Shown here piece by piece: positions 1 to 11,867 of a stretch of 64,000 nt of DNA. The notes under the pieces were generated by a model. It did not search any database, had not been told where the DNA came from, and saw nothing but the letters and a program-made list of their open reading frames with translations. Source of the DNA: Immersiella caudata (taxonomy: Eukaryota; Ascomycota; Sordariomycetes; Sordariales; Lasiosphaeriaceae); NCBI GenBank assembly GCA_030512335.1, contig JAULSU010000004.1, positions 744,001-808,000 of the forward strand, in the 5' to 3' direction. A program made the position numbers and the translations under genes. Within the stretch, counting starts at the first letter, position 1, and each line of letters starts with the position of its first letter.

Positions 1-898
1 CCCTGAGCCAAACAAACTCTTCAAACCGGGGGTTTCGAGAAGCCTTCCACGCTCCCGTGCGGCTTGGCGGCTCTGCGGGCACGGATTCCGGAATGCGGAG
101 AAACAGGGAAGACATCAGTGTGCTGCCAATGAGATATGGCGTCACACGCGTTGATGGTTGCGGGCGTTGTGGTGGCTGAATACTGCGTCGGAGCACTGCG
201 GATTTAGCTGGTTTGGTGTGGCAGGTGCCTGAATGCGGCGGGATCAAGGCGTGTTCTGGGTTTGTGTCAGGTGGGAGAGGTGACGTGGAGTCTGCGCAAA
301 ACAGATCCACGGTCGACGGGATACGACTAAAAACCAGAAAGAACGACCCGAAGGCGCGGTCGACATTTTCATGCAACAGGCGACCCATTGCCCGTTCATC
401 CCAAGAAACATCGAAAATGGCACCAACGCAACGGCTGAGATCTCAGAGTTCGGATGGATGTGATGCAAGTTTTATCACAGTTTGGTGCGTGCTCGAGCTC
501 CACCCCTGCTCGTCGCCTAGACGTCGGAGTGTCGACCCAGGCGTTCGTGCGTTGATGCGCGCCAATCAGCTCCACTTGGATGATGCCGCGAGCCGTGGAT
601 GTGCAGCAAAACTAGTGCTATGATTTTTCATGGCATTTCTGTCTAGAAGCAGGCAAAAAGGGACCCGAAGAATAGATTGAGATGGCTACATCAGGTCGGG
701 AAAATTAATCCTTAAAGGCTCCCTCCCGCTTTGCTCTCCCGCTTTGGGGACCTGCCTGGCGCGTTTCCTTCTTTTTGACCACAACCCGGGGGAGACGAGG
801 TCCTTGATGTCCCAAATTGGGATTCGACGTCTTGGCATCTGATCCTCAGATCCCGCTAGCATCGCCATCGTTCCCGCGCCGTTGGACTTGGATTCACC
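1..898. other. Upstream intergenic region, no gene recognised
   Basis: Short open frames occur on both strands but none resembles a known family or carries convincing splice sites. The stretch just before 899 presumably holds the promoter and leader of the Pth11-like gene. Confidence 0.5.
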
Positions 899-2152
899 AT
901 GGCGGCCCCACCGCTCACTCCCGAAGAATACGCAGCGCTTCCCCACGATGACAGAGGACCGACTATCGTCGCGGTGCATTGGTCCATGACCAGCCTGGCG
1001 ACCATTTTTCTGGGGTTGCGTCTCTACTGCAAGAGACTCACCAAGCGCAGTCTGTGGTGGGATGACTGGATCCTCATCTTTGCCTGGGTACGCGCCTTCC
1101 TCGACCCCTGCAAACTCTATTATTCTTGAGTGGAGAATAGCTTCTTCAGCCACCCCTGCTGACTGCTCCAGTTCACCATCATCGCAACCGACGTCATCAC
1201 GCAAATCCTCGTCAACGAGTTCAAGCTGGGGCGACACAGCTGGGACCTCGAAATAAACGATCTCGCACGGTTCATCATCCTTTTGTCATCGAGAGCAACC
1301 GCGACGTTGACTGCGTTGTCATGGACAAAGACGGCGTTTGCAGTGACGCTCCTGAGATTGACGGCCGACGGGACAAGGACACTTGTCTGGTTCATTATTG
1401 TTTCCCTGCAGATCACAATGGGATTCAGCGCCGCTGTGCCTTGGATCCAGTGTAATCCCATAGCGAAGACTTGGGATCCGATGCTCCCGGGCACTTGCTG
1501 GGCGAATAAAGTGGGAACCAAGATTTGGATTGGGACTGGCGGTTCGTCCCCTCTTCGTTTTTTTTTTTTTTTTTTTTTTTTAGTAAGGATATTATGCTGA
1601 CCCATGTCAAGCATACTCGGCGCTTTTGGACTTCACCCTAGCAGCTCTGCCGTGGACTTTCATTTTGGGGCTACTTTTGAGGAAAGGGGAGAAGGCGGGT
1701 ATCTTGGTTGCAATGAGCATGGGTGTTGTGTAAGTCCTACCCAGCTCGCCTCGTTGTGATGTCATCTGACGTGCCGTAGTGCTGGCATTGTTGGAATCGT
1801 CAAGTGTGTTAAGCTTCCAAACCTCGGGTCTGGCGACTCGTGTAAGTCCTCCTTCGCCCTGATGCTACTTGGCACATGCTCACCATTACCAGACAACGAA
1901 ACCGACCTTTACATCTGGGACATCACGGAATCCACAGTCACGCTGATGGCGGCGTGCATCCCAACTCTGAGAGTGCTTTTACAAAAGGCAAGCCCGTCGG
2001 GTTCGCGGCCTACTGGCTTCTCCAACTCGTTCAGGCCAACCGTTCCCAAAAGCTCTGTGGGCTACCACGAGATGGCACGGCCGGAAGGGACGCACGACAA
2101 ATCTGGGACGAAAAAGTATATGTACTCATCTCCAGACGAAGAGGGCGCATAA
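899..2152 (+). CDS. Pth11-like integral membrane protein (fungal rhodopsin/SAT4 domain)
   Basis: This is a multi-pass membrane protein of the fungal Pth11-like (CFEM-less) receptor family, likely in the plasma membrane and with a possible sensing role. I read five exons: 899-1087, 1172-1541, 1612-1729, 1780-1841 and 1893-2152. All junctions keep frame and use GT..AG introns (1088-1171, 1542-1611, 1730-1779, 1842-1892). Family signatures are WWDDWILIFAW near the N-terminus, the QITMGFSAAVPWIQCNPIAK block, and the C-terminal DLYIWDITESTVTLMAACIP block that is diagnostic of the rhodopsin domain. The cytosolic tail after it is short and charged. Intron 2 contains an uninterrupted run of 24 T (1558-1581). 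The start at 899 has a good context (CACCATGG). There is no CFEM cysteine domain in front. The ligand cannot be inferred. Confidence 0.85.
1558..1581 (+). repeat. Poly(T) tract of 24 inside intron 2 of the Pth11-like gene
   Basis: This is an uninterrupted T homopolymer, much longer than the usual intronic polypyrimidine tract, located 30 nt before the acceptor. It is one of several very long homopolymers in the window. Confidence 0.95.
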
Positions 2153-2725
2153 GGGCGGACATAGTTATCCCTATCTTTCACGTTTCTTATTTCAATGTTT
2201 GGGATGGTATGAATGAAGCGATTCGTCGCCAGTTTTTACCAAGCGCCGGGATTCAGTGGCGGCATTGGCGGAATTCTTTGTGAGTCGCATGGCTCCGTCT
2301 TGACGAAGAGCCAGTGCAGCGGCTAATATATTGCTTTTCCCACCCCGCAGGCCTTGCCGAGTCCCACCTGCAAGGCACCGTGGAGATGTCCCGCGTGTTT
2401 ACCTCGATTGTAGGACCAATGGCTAATTGGAGTGTGCGTCCGATTCGAGCGCATAAGATTCCGGGGTTGGATCGCTCTCGGCCGAACTCCCCGGCGAATC
2501 GCGGCGATGTCGAGGACCGGTCCTGGCTTCCGGGTATAATCGCTCCTCCGGCTTCACGCACCGTCTCCCGTAGCACCAGCTGGAATATCCCCTCACTATG
2601 CTCCACGGCACCTCACCGCTTGATAAAATATGCGGTGTTTCCCTCCTGAGAATGAGGGGACACCCAAAGCCCCCTTGACTCCTGGCTTCCTTCGTTTGCG
2701 CGGCACCAACGCGCCATCCCAGAGC
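2153..2725. other. Intergenic region between the Pth11-like and GH95 genes
   Basis: No gene is recognised. An AT-rich GATAAAATAT sequence near 2621-2631, about 100 nt before the GH95 start, could serve as a TATA-like promoter element (inference). The long reverse-strand frame that begins here is antisense to GH95. Confidence 0.5.
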
Positions 2726-5392
2726 ATGCCTAGATTCTCTCTCTCTGGCGCCGCAGCTTTGCTGCTGTCGGTGACCCCTTTCTTTGGCCTGACCCACGCC
2801 CAGCTCCCCAAACCCGACTCCAAGTCCAACCCCCTTCGCATTTGGGATGACGCCCCCGGCGCCAACGATGCCTTCCCCGAGTACTATCCCATCGGCAACG
2901 GCCGCATCGGCATCATGAGCAGCGGCGACCCCAGGCGCGAAATGATCCGCCTCAACGAAAACTCCTTCTGGTCCGGCGGCCCCCTGGATCGCATCAACCC
3001 CGATGGCTACGCCACCGTCAAGAAGATGCAAGAGCTCATCCTCGAAGGACCCCAGAAACTCGCCGAGGCCGAAGACTGGGGCGTCCAAGGGTACACCGGC
3101 ACGCCCATGTCCACGCGCCACTACTACAAGATGGGCAACCTCAAGCTCACGCAGACATACCCCAACGACGGCGCCGTATCTGACTACGAGCGCTGGCTCG
3201 GTATCGATGACGCTGTTGCAGGCGCGCACTACACCATTGGAAACATTACTTACCAGCGCGAATACCTCGCCAGCAGCCCCGATAATATCATCGCCGTTCG
3301 CATCCGCGCCAGCAAGCCGGGGAGTATCAACATCCGCATCCGCATCGATCGCGGGTCCGATCTGAATCGCTACCAGGGGTGGAGTGTGCCCGCTAATGGT
3401 CACTCTACTATCACCGGTGGTCAGACCGCAGATGCAGACCCCATCGTGTGGGCCGTCGGAGGCAGGATTGCCTCCAAGGGCGGGAAAGTTTCCACACTCG
3501 GTGATACCGTCCGCTGCGTGGGCGCAGATGAAGCGACGGTTTATATCCAGAGCTGGACAAGCTACCGCAAGGAGGACCCCAAGCAAGCCGTCATCGATGA
3601 CCTTGCTGCCGTCACCGAGCCCTTCGAGACCATCCGCGAAGCCCACGTGAAGGACTACAAGTCCTTCTTCGACAGAGTCTCGATTAACCTCGGGACATCA
3701 AGCGCTGCGACCAAGGCGCTGAAGACATCGGCTAGGGTTATTGCCATTACGGCGGAGAAATTTGACGGGGAATTGGCGAGTCTTTACTTTCAACTGGGGC
3801 GGTATCTGCTGATTGCCTCGTCGAGGCCGGAGGTGGGAGGGAAGGATTTGAGTCTTCCGCCGAATTTGCAGGGGATTTGGAATGATGTTTATCATCCGGT
3901 TTGGGGGTCCAAGTACACAGTTAATATCAACCTGCGTGAGTCCCCTAGTTTGTGTGTATTTGGATTTGGATTTGGATGGATTAAGGGGCTAACAACTACC
4001 AGAGATGAACTACTGGCCCAGCCTAGTCACCGGCCTATCAGACCTCGTCCAACCCCTAAACAACCTCCTCAAGACAATGGACAAACGCGGCCAGGAAGTC
4101 GCCAAAAAGATGTACAACGCCAGCGGCACCGTAACCCACCACAACACCGACATCTGGGGCGACTCCGCGCCGCAGGATGACTACCTCCCGGGAACCTTTT
4201 GGCCCATGGGCGCAACTTGGATGATCACGCACGCTATCGAGCACTTCCGGTTTACTGGCGACAAGGAGATGCTACGAGACATGTTCCCGACCATCAAGAA
4301 CATTGCGCAGTTTGCCTTGGACTTTTTGACGCCGCATAAGAAGTTCATGGTTACGAATCCTTCGTCGTCTCCGGAAAATGCGTTCTTGGTGCCTGGGGGA
4401 GTCAATAACCAGCAGGCTGCTATTTGTCCTGGGCCGACGGTGGATAATGAGCTGCTTTGGGAGGTGTTTGGCTTCATTCCGGAAGCGCAAGCGGCGCTCG
4501 GGATCAAGGATGAGGGATTTGCGAAGAAGGTGAAGGAGATGAAGGGGAGGCTTCCGCCGATGAGGATTAATCAGTATGGGGGGATTGCTGAATGGATGGA
4601 GGATTATGAAGAGGTATGGCTCTTTCCCTCCCCCCCTTTACCCTCTCCACATATCCACCATACTGACAAAGTGAACCCCAGGCCAACCCCGGAAACGGCC
4701 ACATGTCCCACCTCGTCCCCGTCTACCCCCTCACCCACATCACCCCCTCCAACAAAACCCTCTTCTCCGCCGCCATCACCTCCCTCCGCCACCGCCTCGA
4801 CGCCGGAGGCGGCACCTGCGGCTGGCCCCGCGTCTGGACCGTCGCTCTCGCAGGCCGCCTCTTCCTCCCCGACATAGCCCACAAGTACCTCGCCGGCCAA
4901 ATCAACAGCGCATGCACCTGGAACCGCACAATGCTCAACATGGGTGGTGCCGCACCATTTCAGATCGACGGGAGCCTAGGTGCGCCGGGGGCGATGGTTG
5001 AGTCTCTTGTGCAAAGCCATGAGAACGTGGTACCTGCGGGCGGCAACGGCACAGAGTTGGTAGCTGCGTATACGGGAGAGGAAGGGAAGGTCCCGCTAAT
5101 TAGACTGCTGCCAGCGGTACCGAAGGAGTGGGCTAGAGGAGGGGGGTTTGTGAAGGGGGTGAAGACGAGAGGGGGGTATAGTGTTGATGTGAGCTGGAAT
5201 GGGGAGGGCGTGTTGGAGAGTGCGGAGTTGACGAGTATGGCGGGAAATGTGGTTTATGTGACGTTGGGGACGACGGTGGTGGGGGGTGAGAAGGAGGGGC
5301 TGGGGATTAGCGTGGAGGGAGGTGGAAAGGGGGCGTTTGTGAGGCTAGAGGGGGAGAAGGGGAAGACGTATAAGATTTCGTTGGGGAAGTGA
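2726..5392 (+). CDS. Secreted glycoside hydrolase family 95 (alpha-L-fucosidase-like)
   Basis: The predicted product is 843 aa, the normal size for GH95. These are inverting alpha-1,2-L-fucosidases (some members act on galactosides) that release fucose from plant xyloglucan side chains or glycans. Exons are 2726-3935, 4003-4613 and 4682-5392, and all junctions keep frame. The start was chosen at 2726 because it places a signal peptide (MPRFSLSGAAALLLSVTPFF, cleavage near THA-QL) directly at the N-terminus; the frame is open for 32 more codons upstream. Family motifs include YPIGNGRIGIM, LNENSFWSGGP, NINLQMNYWP across the first splice junction (the Asn pair of the catalytic centre), THHNTDIWG, GIAEWMEDYEE (candidate catalytic acid Glu) and GHMSHLVPVYP after intron 2. 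Intron 1 interrupts the NINLQMNYW motif, and its exact restoration strongly supports the model. Confidence 0.93.
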
Positions 5393-6120
5393 GTGCCCGG
5401 TTGCCTGGAAAGAACTGGGATTGGTGGGTTTATGTTGTAAGATAATCATAATGGGCTGTTTGTGTTGCAGGATGAAGTGGCGGTAGTCAAACGTTGGCTG
5501 AGTACTGGGGCTATTCGGCCAGCTTGAAATGCTGAGATTCGTGTCAGAGGCTGTCGAAGCTTATCTCGACACCGTAATCCTAGCTGCAGTGACGAATCGC
5601 AGTTAGGTTTCCCCGGGTTGCCATTACGATTATTCGCGAAGCTGCAGATTCACAACTGTCGTCGCAAGTCCAACTCGAGGCCTGCCAATAAATGGAGGCC
5701 TCTAATTGGCCGCAACCCCACCCCTGACTTGCAACGAAGTGCCCTACACCCCCTGAATACTAGCGCATCGCGTAACGGAGCCCCTGTCGCGCAATGGGAG
5801 CGCTTTGGTGCCCAATCAACGTTGCCCCCCCTGTGATGGGCACGATGCGAAGGCACGGGAGCTGCAACAAATGGGATAACTGCCGGGGCTATCCAGCCTA
5901 TGAACCTTGAGTCCAACTGCATCTCCGAGGTTGCACAACAGAGGCAATGCATCAAAAGAGCAGAAAATTCAACAAAAGGAAGGCGAATCTCCGGCCTATA
6001 AGTTCTCCAGTCCCTGTGGACGAGCGCAAAGAAGAGATGCATTATTCCCCATTCTTGCCCTAAATTGCGAGCAGCCAATTGAACCCCGGCCATTGATCCT
6101 GATCAAAACACATTACCCCA
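5393..6120. other. Intergenic region, nothing recognised
   Basis: It holds the 3' end of GH95 and the upstream region of the DUF6594 gene. Only short open frames without family resemblance are seen. Confidence 0.5.
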
Positions 6121-7476
6121 ATGGCACTTTCATCTCTCACATCCAGCTCGGACCCGTCAAGTCCGAGTCCCCTGAGCGAAAAGTCGGCATCGAGTCAGAA
6201 TATCAGGTCGGCGCCGCTGCTCAACCGACCCTCAAACGCGGACCAACAGCGCCGCCGGCGGAAATAATCATGAAGACGTCGAACCGGCAGTGCCATCGAG
6301 GAGGCCGATGGATGATTACGGGAGCGTGCCGCACGGCTGGCCGAGACTGGCAAAGGTCATGGCCGACTACCCAACCCTTCAATCGTTCCCCCGCTTCCAC
6401 GAGGCCAACATAAAGAACCTATTGTACTACCTGGTTCAGATCGACAAAGCTCCAAGAGGATCTTAAGGAACACGAATGGGACGACTATAACAAAACTGCC
6501 AGGATGGACCTTGTTGACCAGCCCGCCTGCTTCGCCGACATTATAGTTCAGAATCCGTCGTCGCCGCAGTGGAGGACTGTGTTGGAGCTTCGCGAGTGTC
6601 TCCATCAATACAGTAAGATAATTGTCTTCTCTCTCTCTCTCCGTTCCTTCTTACCATAGTATCAGAAAAAACCACGGTCCTAACCAAGATGACGCCGTCA
6701 CACAGATCGTGCCCTAATCGAACTCGCCCAGGTCTCAGCGCTCCCTAAACCGAGCACGATAAAAGTGCAAGCCCTCTTCCAGTGGATGATGGACGGTTCA
6801 GGCCAAGGGGGGAACAGCAAGGTCAACGGCAGCGGAAGCAAGGCATGGGGCAACCAGTCCCTCATCCCGCCACCCCCTAGGCTACCCGAACGAACCCGTG
6901 CGCTCCTCCGCAGCGTCTTTCTGTTCTGGAAGGACCAGCCAGGCCGGACGAACCGCGATTTCGTGATGCCGTGCAACGTCCAGACCGAGAATCGAGGTGG
7001 GTTCGCCAGTTGGGTGGCCGATTACTGGACGCCCTTCTAGCTCGAGTACAAGAATCACCGGACGGGGGACTCGGAGGACGGCAAAAAAAAAAAAAAAGAA
7101 CAACATGATGGCAAGCTTCGAGGACACGTTCGGGACCCACCCGGACACGAACATGCAACGGTTCACCACGGCGGCGGCCACTATCCTAGCATGCCTACTC
7201 CCGACGCTCGCCATCAGCATGCTAACCACGGCGCGCGGCATGACCGAGACGCTCCTCTACATTGGCGGCTTCACCATCCTGTTTGCCATCGGCCTAATGA
7301 TCCTAGCCAGGGAAACGACGACGTTGCAAATCTTCACCGCCACCGCTGCGTGAGTGTGCGAATAAAAACCTTGACATGTTCTTTTTAGCTGACCTTTTCT
7401 ATTCTATACACACTTCAAGTTTCTCGGCCGTGCTAGTAGTATTCGTCCAGAACCAGCAGGTTGCGGAGGAGCCGTA
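6121..7476 (+). pseudogene. DUF6594-domain membrane protein, interrupted
   Basis: DUF6594 proteins are fungal proteins with an N-terminal conserved helical region and C-terminal transmembrane helices; their function is unknown. The reading is recognisable from ATG 6121 through PHGWPRLAKVMADYP and FPRFHEANIKNLLYY, then KLQEDLKEHEWDDYNKT, an intron (6613-6705) into RALIELAQVSALPKP, and a C-terminal membrane part (ACLLPTLAISML, LYIGGFTILFAIGLMIL). A final intron begins near 7348 and leads into FSAVLVVFVQNQQ, with the stop at 7476. The frame is broken three times, each by one apparent extra base in an A run: A5 at 6179-6183, AAA at 6446-6448, and A15 at 7083-7097. There is also an in-frame TAG at 7038-7040 where TGG (Trp) is a plausible ancestor. 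Splice sites remain intact, so either decay is recent or some indels are sequence errors. Confidence 0.8.
7083..7097 (+). repeat. Poly(A) tract of 15 within the DUF6594 coding region
   Basis: The reading frame before the tract (lysine codons after NHRTGDSEDG) and after it (NNMMASFEDTFG) differ by one base, so tract length decides the frame. Confidence 0.9.
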
Positions 7477-8046
7477 GACTTCTAGCTCAACGCGGGCGCC
7501 GAGTAAGTTTCAGGCTCGGGCCGTTGATGAGGAGGATTCGACGTCATGGTTGAGTAAGAACGAAGGTAAACAGCAAGGTTGGATAGGGAGGGGGGCAAGA
7601 GAAAGTTGGAGTGTGCAACCAAGTCCGGACATGCACAGTCAATTATTGCCAACTTTTATTTCCGCTTTCACCAAGACTGATGGATGCATGATTTAGAACT
7701 CGCATTGATAGCTACACTCATCATCGACGGTTCGCAACGGGTCAACGTCGATGTGCACATCATCCCGTTGTCCGGGTACACAGTTATCCACCGATGAATC
7801 CCTCCACCCGGACGCCGTGTGGAGTCTCCGGCGCTGCTGATCAGTTTGCGCACTGGACGTGGCATGATCGCATTGCACTCTTGGACTCGCTCAGCTTGGA
7901 TTCTGCCAATTGATGGACAGCACAAACAATTTCACTTGCAACTGGACCTAGAACTTTTTGATATACCTTAGCTCAGGGGCTGACCACTCTCCAAAAGGTA
8001 GCTTCTACAACATGACCTTTTCGTTCTCCAAATTTCCAAGTGACGG
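7477..8046. other. Intergenic region, nothing recognised
   Basis: It lies between the convergent DUF6594 pseudogene and the dehydrogenase gene. It presumably contains the 3' untranslated sequences of both. Confidence 0.5.
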
Positions 8047-9081
8047 TCAAATCGGCACAACAATCTTGGCACAGCTGATACTAGCCTTGAGCTTGTCCAA
8101 TGCCGCATTCAACCCGTCCAGTCCGCCCCCCTCAACCTGTGCCGGGGGACTAGGCAAGACCGACCCATCTTTCAGAGCACCAGCCAGCCATTCAAAACAC
8201 TCGACCATGTGCTTTCTCCTCTCCTCGGGGTCGATGGGAGGATAATTCCACACAATAGTCGTGTTATCCAGCGTGGGATGGTCCGGCGGCAGAACTGGCG
8301 CGTAGACCACCCCCGCAGGTTTGTCTCCTTTCGTCTCCTTGAGGATATCCAGAGTCGGCTCGAGACTGCCAATGACAATAGAGTGCGCCGTGTTAAGATG
8401 CACGCCGTCCTTCTTGACGGCTTCCACGATCTGCGAGATCACGTCGTCCGACTTGTAGTCGAAGCACGCATGTGCCCCCAGCTGTTTTAGATAGTCGTGG
8501 TTCTTGGGGCTGGCGGTGACGTACACCTTGAAACCGATAATGCGCGCCGTCTGGACGGCAAAGGTCCCCACACTGCTCGCGCCGCCCCAGATCAGGATGG
8601 CCTGCTTGTCGTCCGGCGTGTATCGGGTCTTGAGAGACATGCCGATGCTGGTGTACGCCGTCAGGCTAGTCAACGCTGCAAGGGGAATAACGGCGCCGTC
8701 TTCAAAGGTAATGGTATCCGGGATCGAGATGACCTTCTCGGACGGCGCGATTACATATTTCTGGAATGCGCCGTAGTCGGGCAGCCCGTCGTGCCAGTAC
8801 GCAGTGGCCATGGCAGCTACCCTAGTGCCGGGAGCTGGTGCCGTCGCGGCGTCGGAGCCCGCTTTGACCACGATGCCGGACGCGTCGCCGCCGATTACAG
8901 CGGGGTATACGGGGATCGGGGGCAAGCCGTAGTCGCGTTGGTAATAGTCCATTGGGTTTAGGGCGACGGCTTTGATTTCAAGTAGAATTTCATTTGGGCC
9001 GGGCTCTGGTGTCTTGCGCTCTTTGACTACGAGCGGACCTCCCTTTTGGGGGAGAATGGCTGCGGGGTGTGTCGACGACAT
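8047..9081 (-). CDS. Zinc-binding-type (MDR) dehydrogenase / enoyl reductase, ToxD/CipB-like
   Basis: This is a single-exon gene for 344 aa, full length for the quinone-oxidoreductase branch of the medium-chain dehydrogenase/reductase superfamily. These are NADPH-dependent reductases, often of enones or quinones, and are frequent in fungal secondary-metabolism loci. The GroES-like N-terminal domain shows PGPNEILLEIKAVALNPMD and YPAVIGGDASGIV. The Rossmann domain starts with ILIWGGASSVGTFAVQTA, where the usual AxxGxxG appears as WGGASSVG. The structural and catalytic zinc ligands of true alcohol dehydrogenases are not evident, as expected for this branch. It neighbours a degraded trans-enoyl reductase, a lipocalin-like remnant and a P450, which suggests a former biosynthetic cluster. 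The substrate cannot be told from sequence. Confidence 0.88.
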   Translation of the reverse strand: MSSTHPAAILPQKGGPLVVKERKTPEPGPNEILLEIKAVALNPMDYYQRDYGLPPIPVYPAVIGGDASGIVVKAGSDAATAPAPGTRVAAMATAYWHDGLPDYGAFQKYVIAPSEKVISIPDTITFEDGAVIPLAALTSLTAYTSIGMSLKTRYTPDDKQAILIWGGASSVGTFAVQTARIIGFKVYVTASPKNHDYLKQLGAHACFDYKSDDVISQIVEAVKKDGVHLNTAHSIVIGSLEPTLDILKETKGDKPAGVVYAPVLPPDHPTLDNTTIVWNYPPIDPEERRKHMVECFEWLAGALKDGSVLPSPPAQVEGGGLDGLNAALDKLKASISCAKIVVPI

Positions 9082-9147
9082 ATTGTTCAGTGGGGAGTGT
9101 AATGAAAGACAATCCTCTGCTCGGCTGTTGATTGCGATAGCGACTGG

Positions 9148-9156
9148 TTTATATGG
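9148..9156 (-). promoter_or_regulatory. TATA-like element upstream of the 8047-9081 dehydrogenase
   Basis: The reverse strand reads CCATATAAA about 70 nt upstream of the start codon at 9081, a plausible spacing for a fungal TATA box. This is inferred from sequence and position only. Confidence 0.4.
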
Positions 9157-10278
9157 CGGAGTTGTCTGCTCTTAGGGCCGTCCCGTCCGGAAGATTGCGG
9201 GCAGGATCAGCGGCATAGCGTCAAAAGTCTGCAGCATGCAATCCGAGGCGCGGGGGTTTTGATCGGTGAGGTGATGTCTGGCTTCTCATTTGCCACTGCA
9301 TACTCGTATCGGGACCATTGCAGATCTCGAGAAAAAAAATGACGTCTTAACATATATGTATGTAGGTGCCTTACGTATCGTCAGATTCGAGCCTATGGGT
9401 GGGACGTCACCGTGTAATCTACTACAAATCAAGGCGGAATATAAATTGGACTACCGTTCTACTAGTACTAGTATCACATTCTGCCCCGCTTGTCAATATA
9501 CAGCCACAAGGTTTTTGGAAAAGAGCTAGATATACCGCCAACTACCGCTACCGGGACTTATAATCTGCATGTAGATAGATACTTGCTGTCGATATTTGGA
9601 CGTAAGCTAATTTAACGCCTTACGAGTTTTATTCCCCTGAGAAGCAAAGTTGTGGGACCGGCATGCGGGGTCTCGTCCGCTCCCGAGGCGGATATAAGCC
9701 AAATCCCGATGAGGGCCGAGCACCGCGACATCGGGATGCAAGATGAACTACTAGTCCGAGCTCCTAGGATCCTCTTCCAGAATGGTTATAAAATCACTCA
9801 AAGGGGTATTTCAACAAAAAGCTCCTCAGCATCGACATTAATTTTATTATTTCGTCTCGTAGGTTCCGATACTCGCCTTGACGATTCTAGTTGTTGGAAG
9901 TTGGGTATTAGACTACCGTCCAGCTATTGATCGGACGTTGCTCTTCTCTTCGACGATACTTTCAAGGACATGTCACGAGGACCGGCTTACCATAAGCAAT
10001 ACAACATCGAAAGTGCTCATGTCCGAGCCATCGACTAGTTTAACTCCATCAGACCCGAGGAGAATATAAAACTTGCTCCCTTGCTTATTTTTTGACGGCT
10101 AGAATGGGATATAGAAATTGATCTTCGTAGATAATCATGTTCATTCAAGATCGAGCGGGACAAAACCTGATGATTAAAATGGTGTAAATAACCCAGGTGT
10201 ACAGAACCCATCTTCAGTGGGTTTCCCGTTGTAATCACAACCAGGCCAACCCTCAAAGACAACGGCGTCACATACAAA
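9157..10278. other. Gene-free stretch, moderately AT-rich
   Basis: There are no conserved coding blocks. The stretch has short frames and scattered AT-rich segments (for example around 9300-9600 and 9800-10150). No terminal repeats or transposase fragments are recognised. Confidence 0.45.
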
Positions 10279-10548
10279 ATGGCCAACGGGGCGGATATTA
10301 TTGACGCCCTCGCGGGGACCTATACTCTCCTAAACGATGCAGTGTATGATGTTCCTACCACAAAACCGCCTCTCATACTTACTTGCCACAGATCCTACCT
10401 CGAAAACGGCACTGAGGTCCCGAGTGGCTGGGGCGGGAACCCTTCGGGGCAACTAACTTATACAAAGTACGGCTACATGTCGACAACTATGGCGGCGACG
10501 GTCCCGACCTGGCGTCCGCAGGACATAACCTGGCCGAAAGATACTTGA
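10279..10548 (+). pseudogene. Lipocalin-like domain protein, C-terminally truncated
   Basis: The 89-aa frame begins MANGADIIDALAGTYTLLND and contains NPSGQLTYTKYGYMSTTMAA, matching the N-terminal half of the fungal/bacterial lipocalin-like (Lipocalin_5 type) family, small beta-barrel proteins of about 150-170 aa often found beside polyketide genes. The family's second half (a WALVGKHSLSY-like block and onward) is absent after the stop at 10546-10548, and it is not found downstream in any frame. The piece is therefore a remnant unless an unrecognised intron leads elsewhere. It converges tail-to-tail with the broken trans-enoyl reductase 70 nt away, which supports one decayed cluster. The family call is firm and function is unknown. 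Confidence 0.65.
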
Positions 10549-10619
10549 GGGCTATGAAACCAAAAACGCACCGCCAACCTAACAAAACGGTCCAAACAAA
10601 ACCCAAATTCTTGTGACAA

Positions 10620-11867
10620 TCACGCCTTATCAATGGTATAAACCAACTTCTTACCGCTAACCCTCTTCTCCCTAAGCAACTGCAACTCGTCAAAAATGCC
10701 CTCAAGCCCGCCCTCGTGGACATCAGCCGGATGCGGCCGGATTTCCTCCCTCGCAAGCAGCTTCTTGGTCAGATGCCAGAATGCCGCCGTATACTGCTTG
10801 TCCTCCGGTTTGGCGGGGAAATACCACGGGCCAATGGTGAACTCGTCCCCGAGCCCGGTGTAGGCGAGGATGTACCTATTGACTACATCCTCGCGCGCGT
10901 GTTTCGTATGGAGGAGGTAGGTGACGACACCCCCCTTTGGTCCCATGCTCTCGGGGCTGATGGCAGCCGTCTCGTCTGTCGAGATACAGTCGAACGCAAC
11001 CGACAAGGGAATTGTTGGTCAGCGCTTTCATCTTGTCAGCCACCTCCGGGTCGTTGTAGTCGAGCACGTGGTCGGCGCCCAGCGACTTGAGCAGGTCAAA
11101 GCTGACGGGCGAAGAGGTCGCGACGACGGGCGTGCACCCGACCAGACGGGCGTACTGCACTGCCAACGTCCCTGTCGCCGTACTGGCGCCGTAGACCAGG
11201 AACGGCACGTTTGCCTGTTTTCCTGACAAGGGCAGGGGGAGCGGCTGGCCCTGGAAGAGACCCGCTCTGATGGTGGCTACGCTGACGCCGAACTTGGACA
11301 CCTCCTCGAATGACATGGTGTCGGGGATCTATGTTTGTCCAAAAAAGAAAAAGAAAAAGGTCAGTGTCAAAAACAGTGAAATGCCACATTTGGTGGCTTG
11401 GTTGTCTTTGGTTTGGGAAAAGGGAACACAACTTAGCCAGCGCATGTTCCTTGGCAAGACAGTACTCGCCAAAGGCTCCGTACTCGTGTTGGACAGAGTG
11501 GGCTCCGCGCGACATGCCCGCCACCCTGTCGCCCTTCTTCCACGCCGTTTGCACCTTTGAACCGACCGCCTCGATGACGCCGGCAAAGTCACAGCCTGCG
11601 GTGCCCCCAAAGGTCGCGGCGAGGAAATCGACGTGCATCCTGCTGGCAATGCCACCATTTGCCACCAATGTCGCCACCACTTTCGATATAATAGAGGTCC
11701 AGAAAGCAGAACGAGCAACCTCAAGCAATACAATCAAGCCATTGCAACACACATCATTTCCACACAATCCACGGTGCAGTGTTTCTGACACCTATGGGTT
11801 GATGCACCTTTGGAGCGGCCAGAAGCCCCAAGGCGGCTGAGAGCAAAAAGGTGATGGCTATTGTCAT
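10620..11867 (-). pseudogene. Trans-enoyl reductase (LovC-like MDR), frame-broken with degraded 5' end
   Basis: LovC-type trans-acting enoyl reductases reduce polyketide intermediates on a partner megasynthase that lacks its own ER activity. Recognisable blocks on the reverse strand are FGGTAGCDFAGVIEAVGSKV and KKGDRVAGMSRGAHSVQHEY (about 11640-11432), IPDTMSFEEVSKFGVSVATI after an intron (about 11330-11429), FLVYGASTATGTLAVQYARL and SSPVSFDLLKSLGADHVLDY, then SVAFDCISTDETAA and a C-terminal part to 10620. Two breaks are visible. The intron junction near 11329 is one base out of phase, and an extra base lies near 11004-11008 between the KALTNNSL and SVAFDC frames. The N-terminal quarter cannot be reconstructed; an ATG at 11867 opens a short frame reaching RNTAPWIV in a different frame. 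Confidence 0.75.

Noticed and set aside
1558..1581. Poly(T) as a rho-independent-like terminator
   Set aside because: It lies inside an intron of a eukaryotic gene and has no preceding hairpin.
2423..3646. 407-codon open frame on the reverse strand
   Set aside because: Antisense to the strongly supported GH95 exon 1; its Val/Gly/Asp-rich translation is the mirror of GC3-biased coding sequence.
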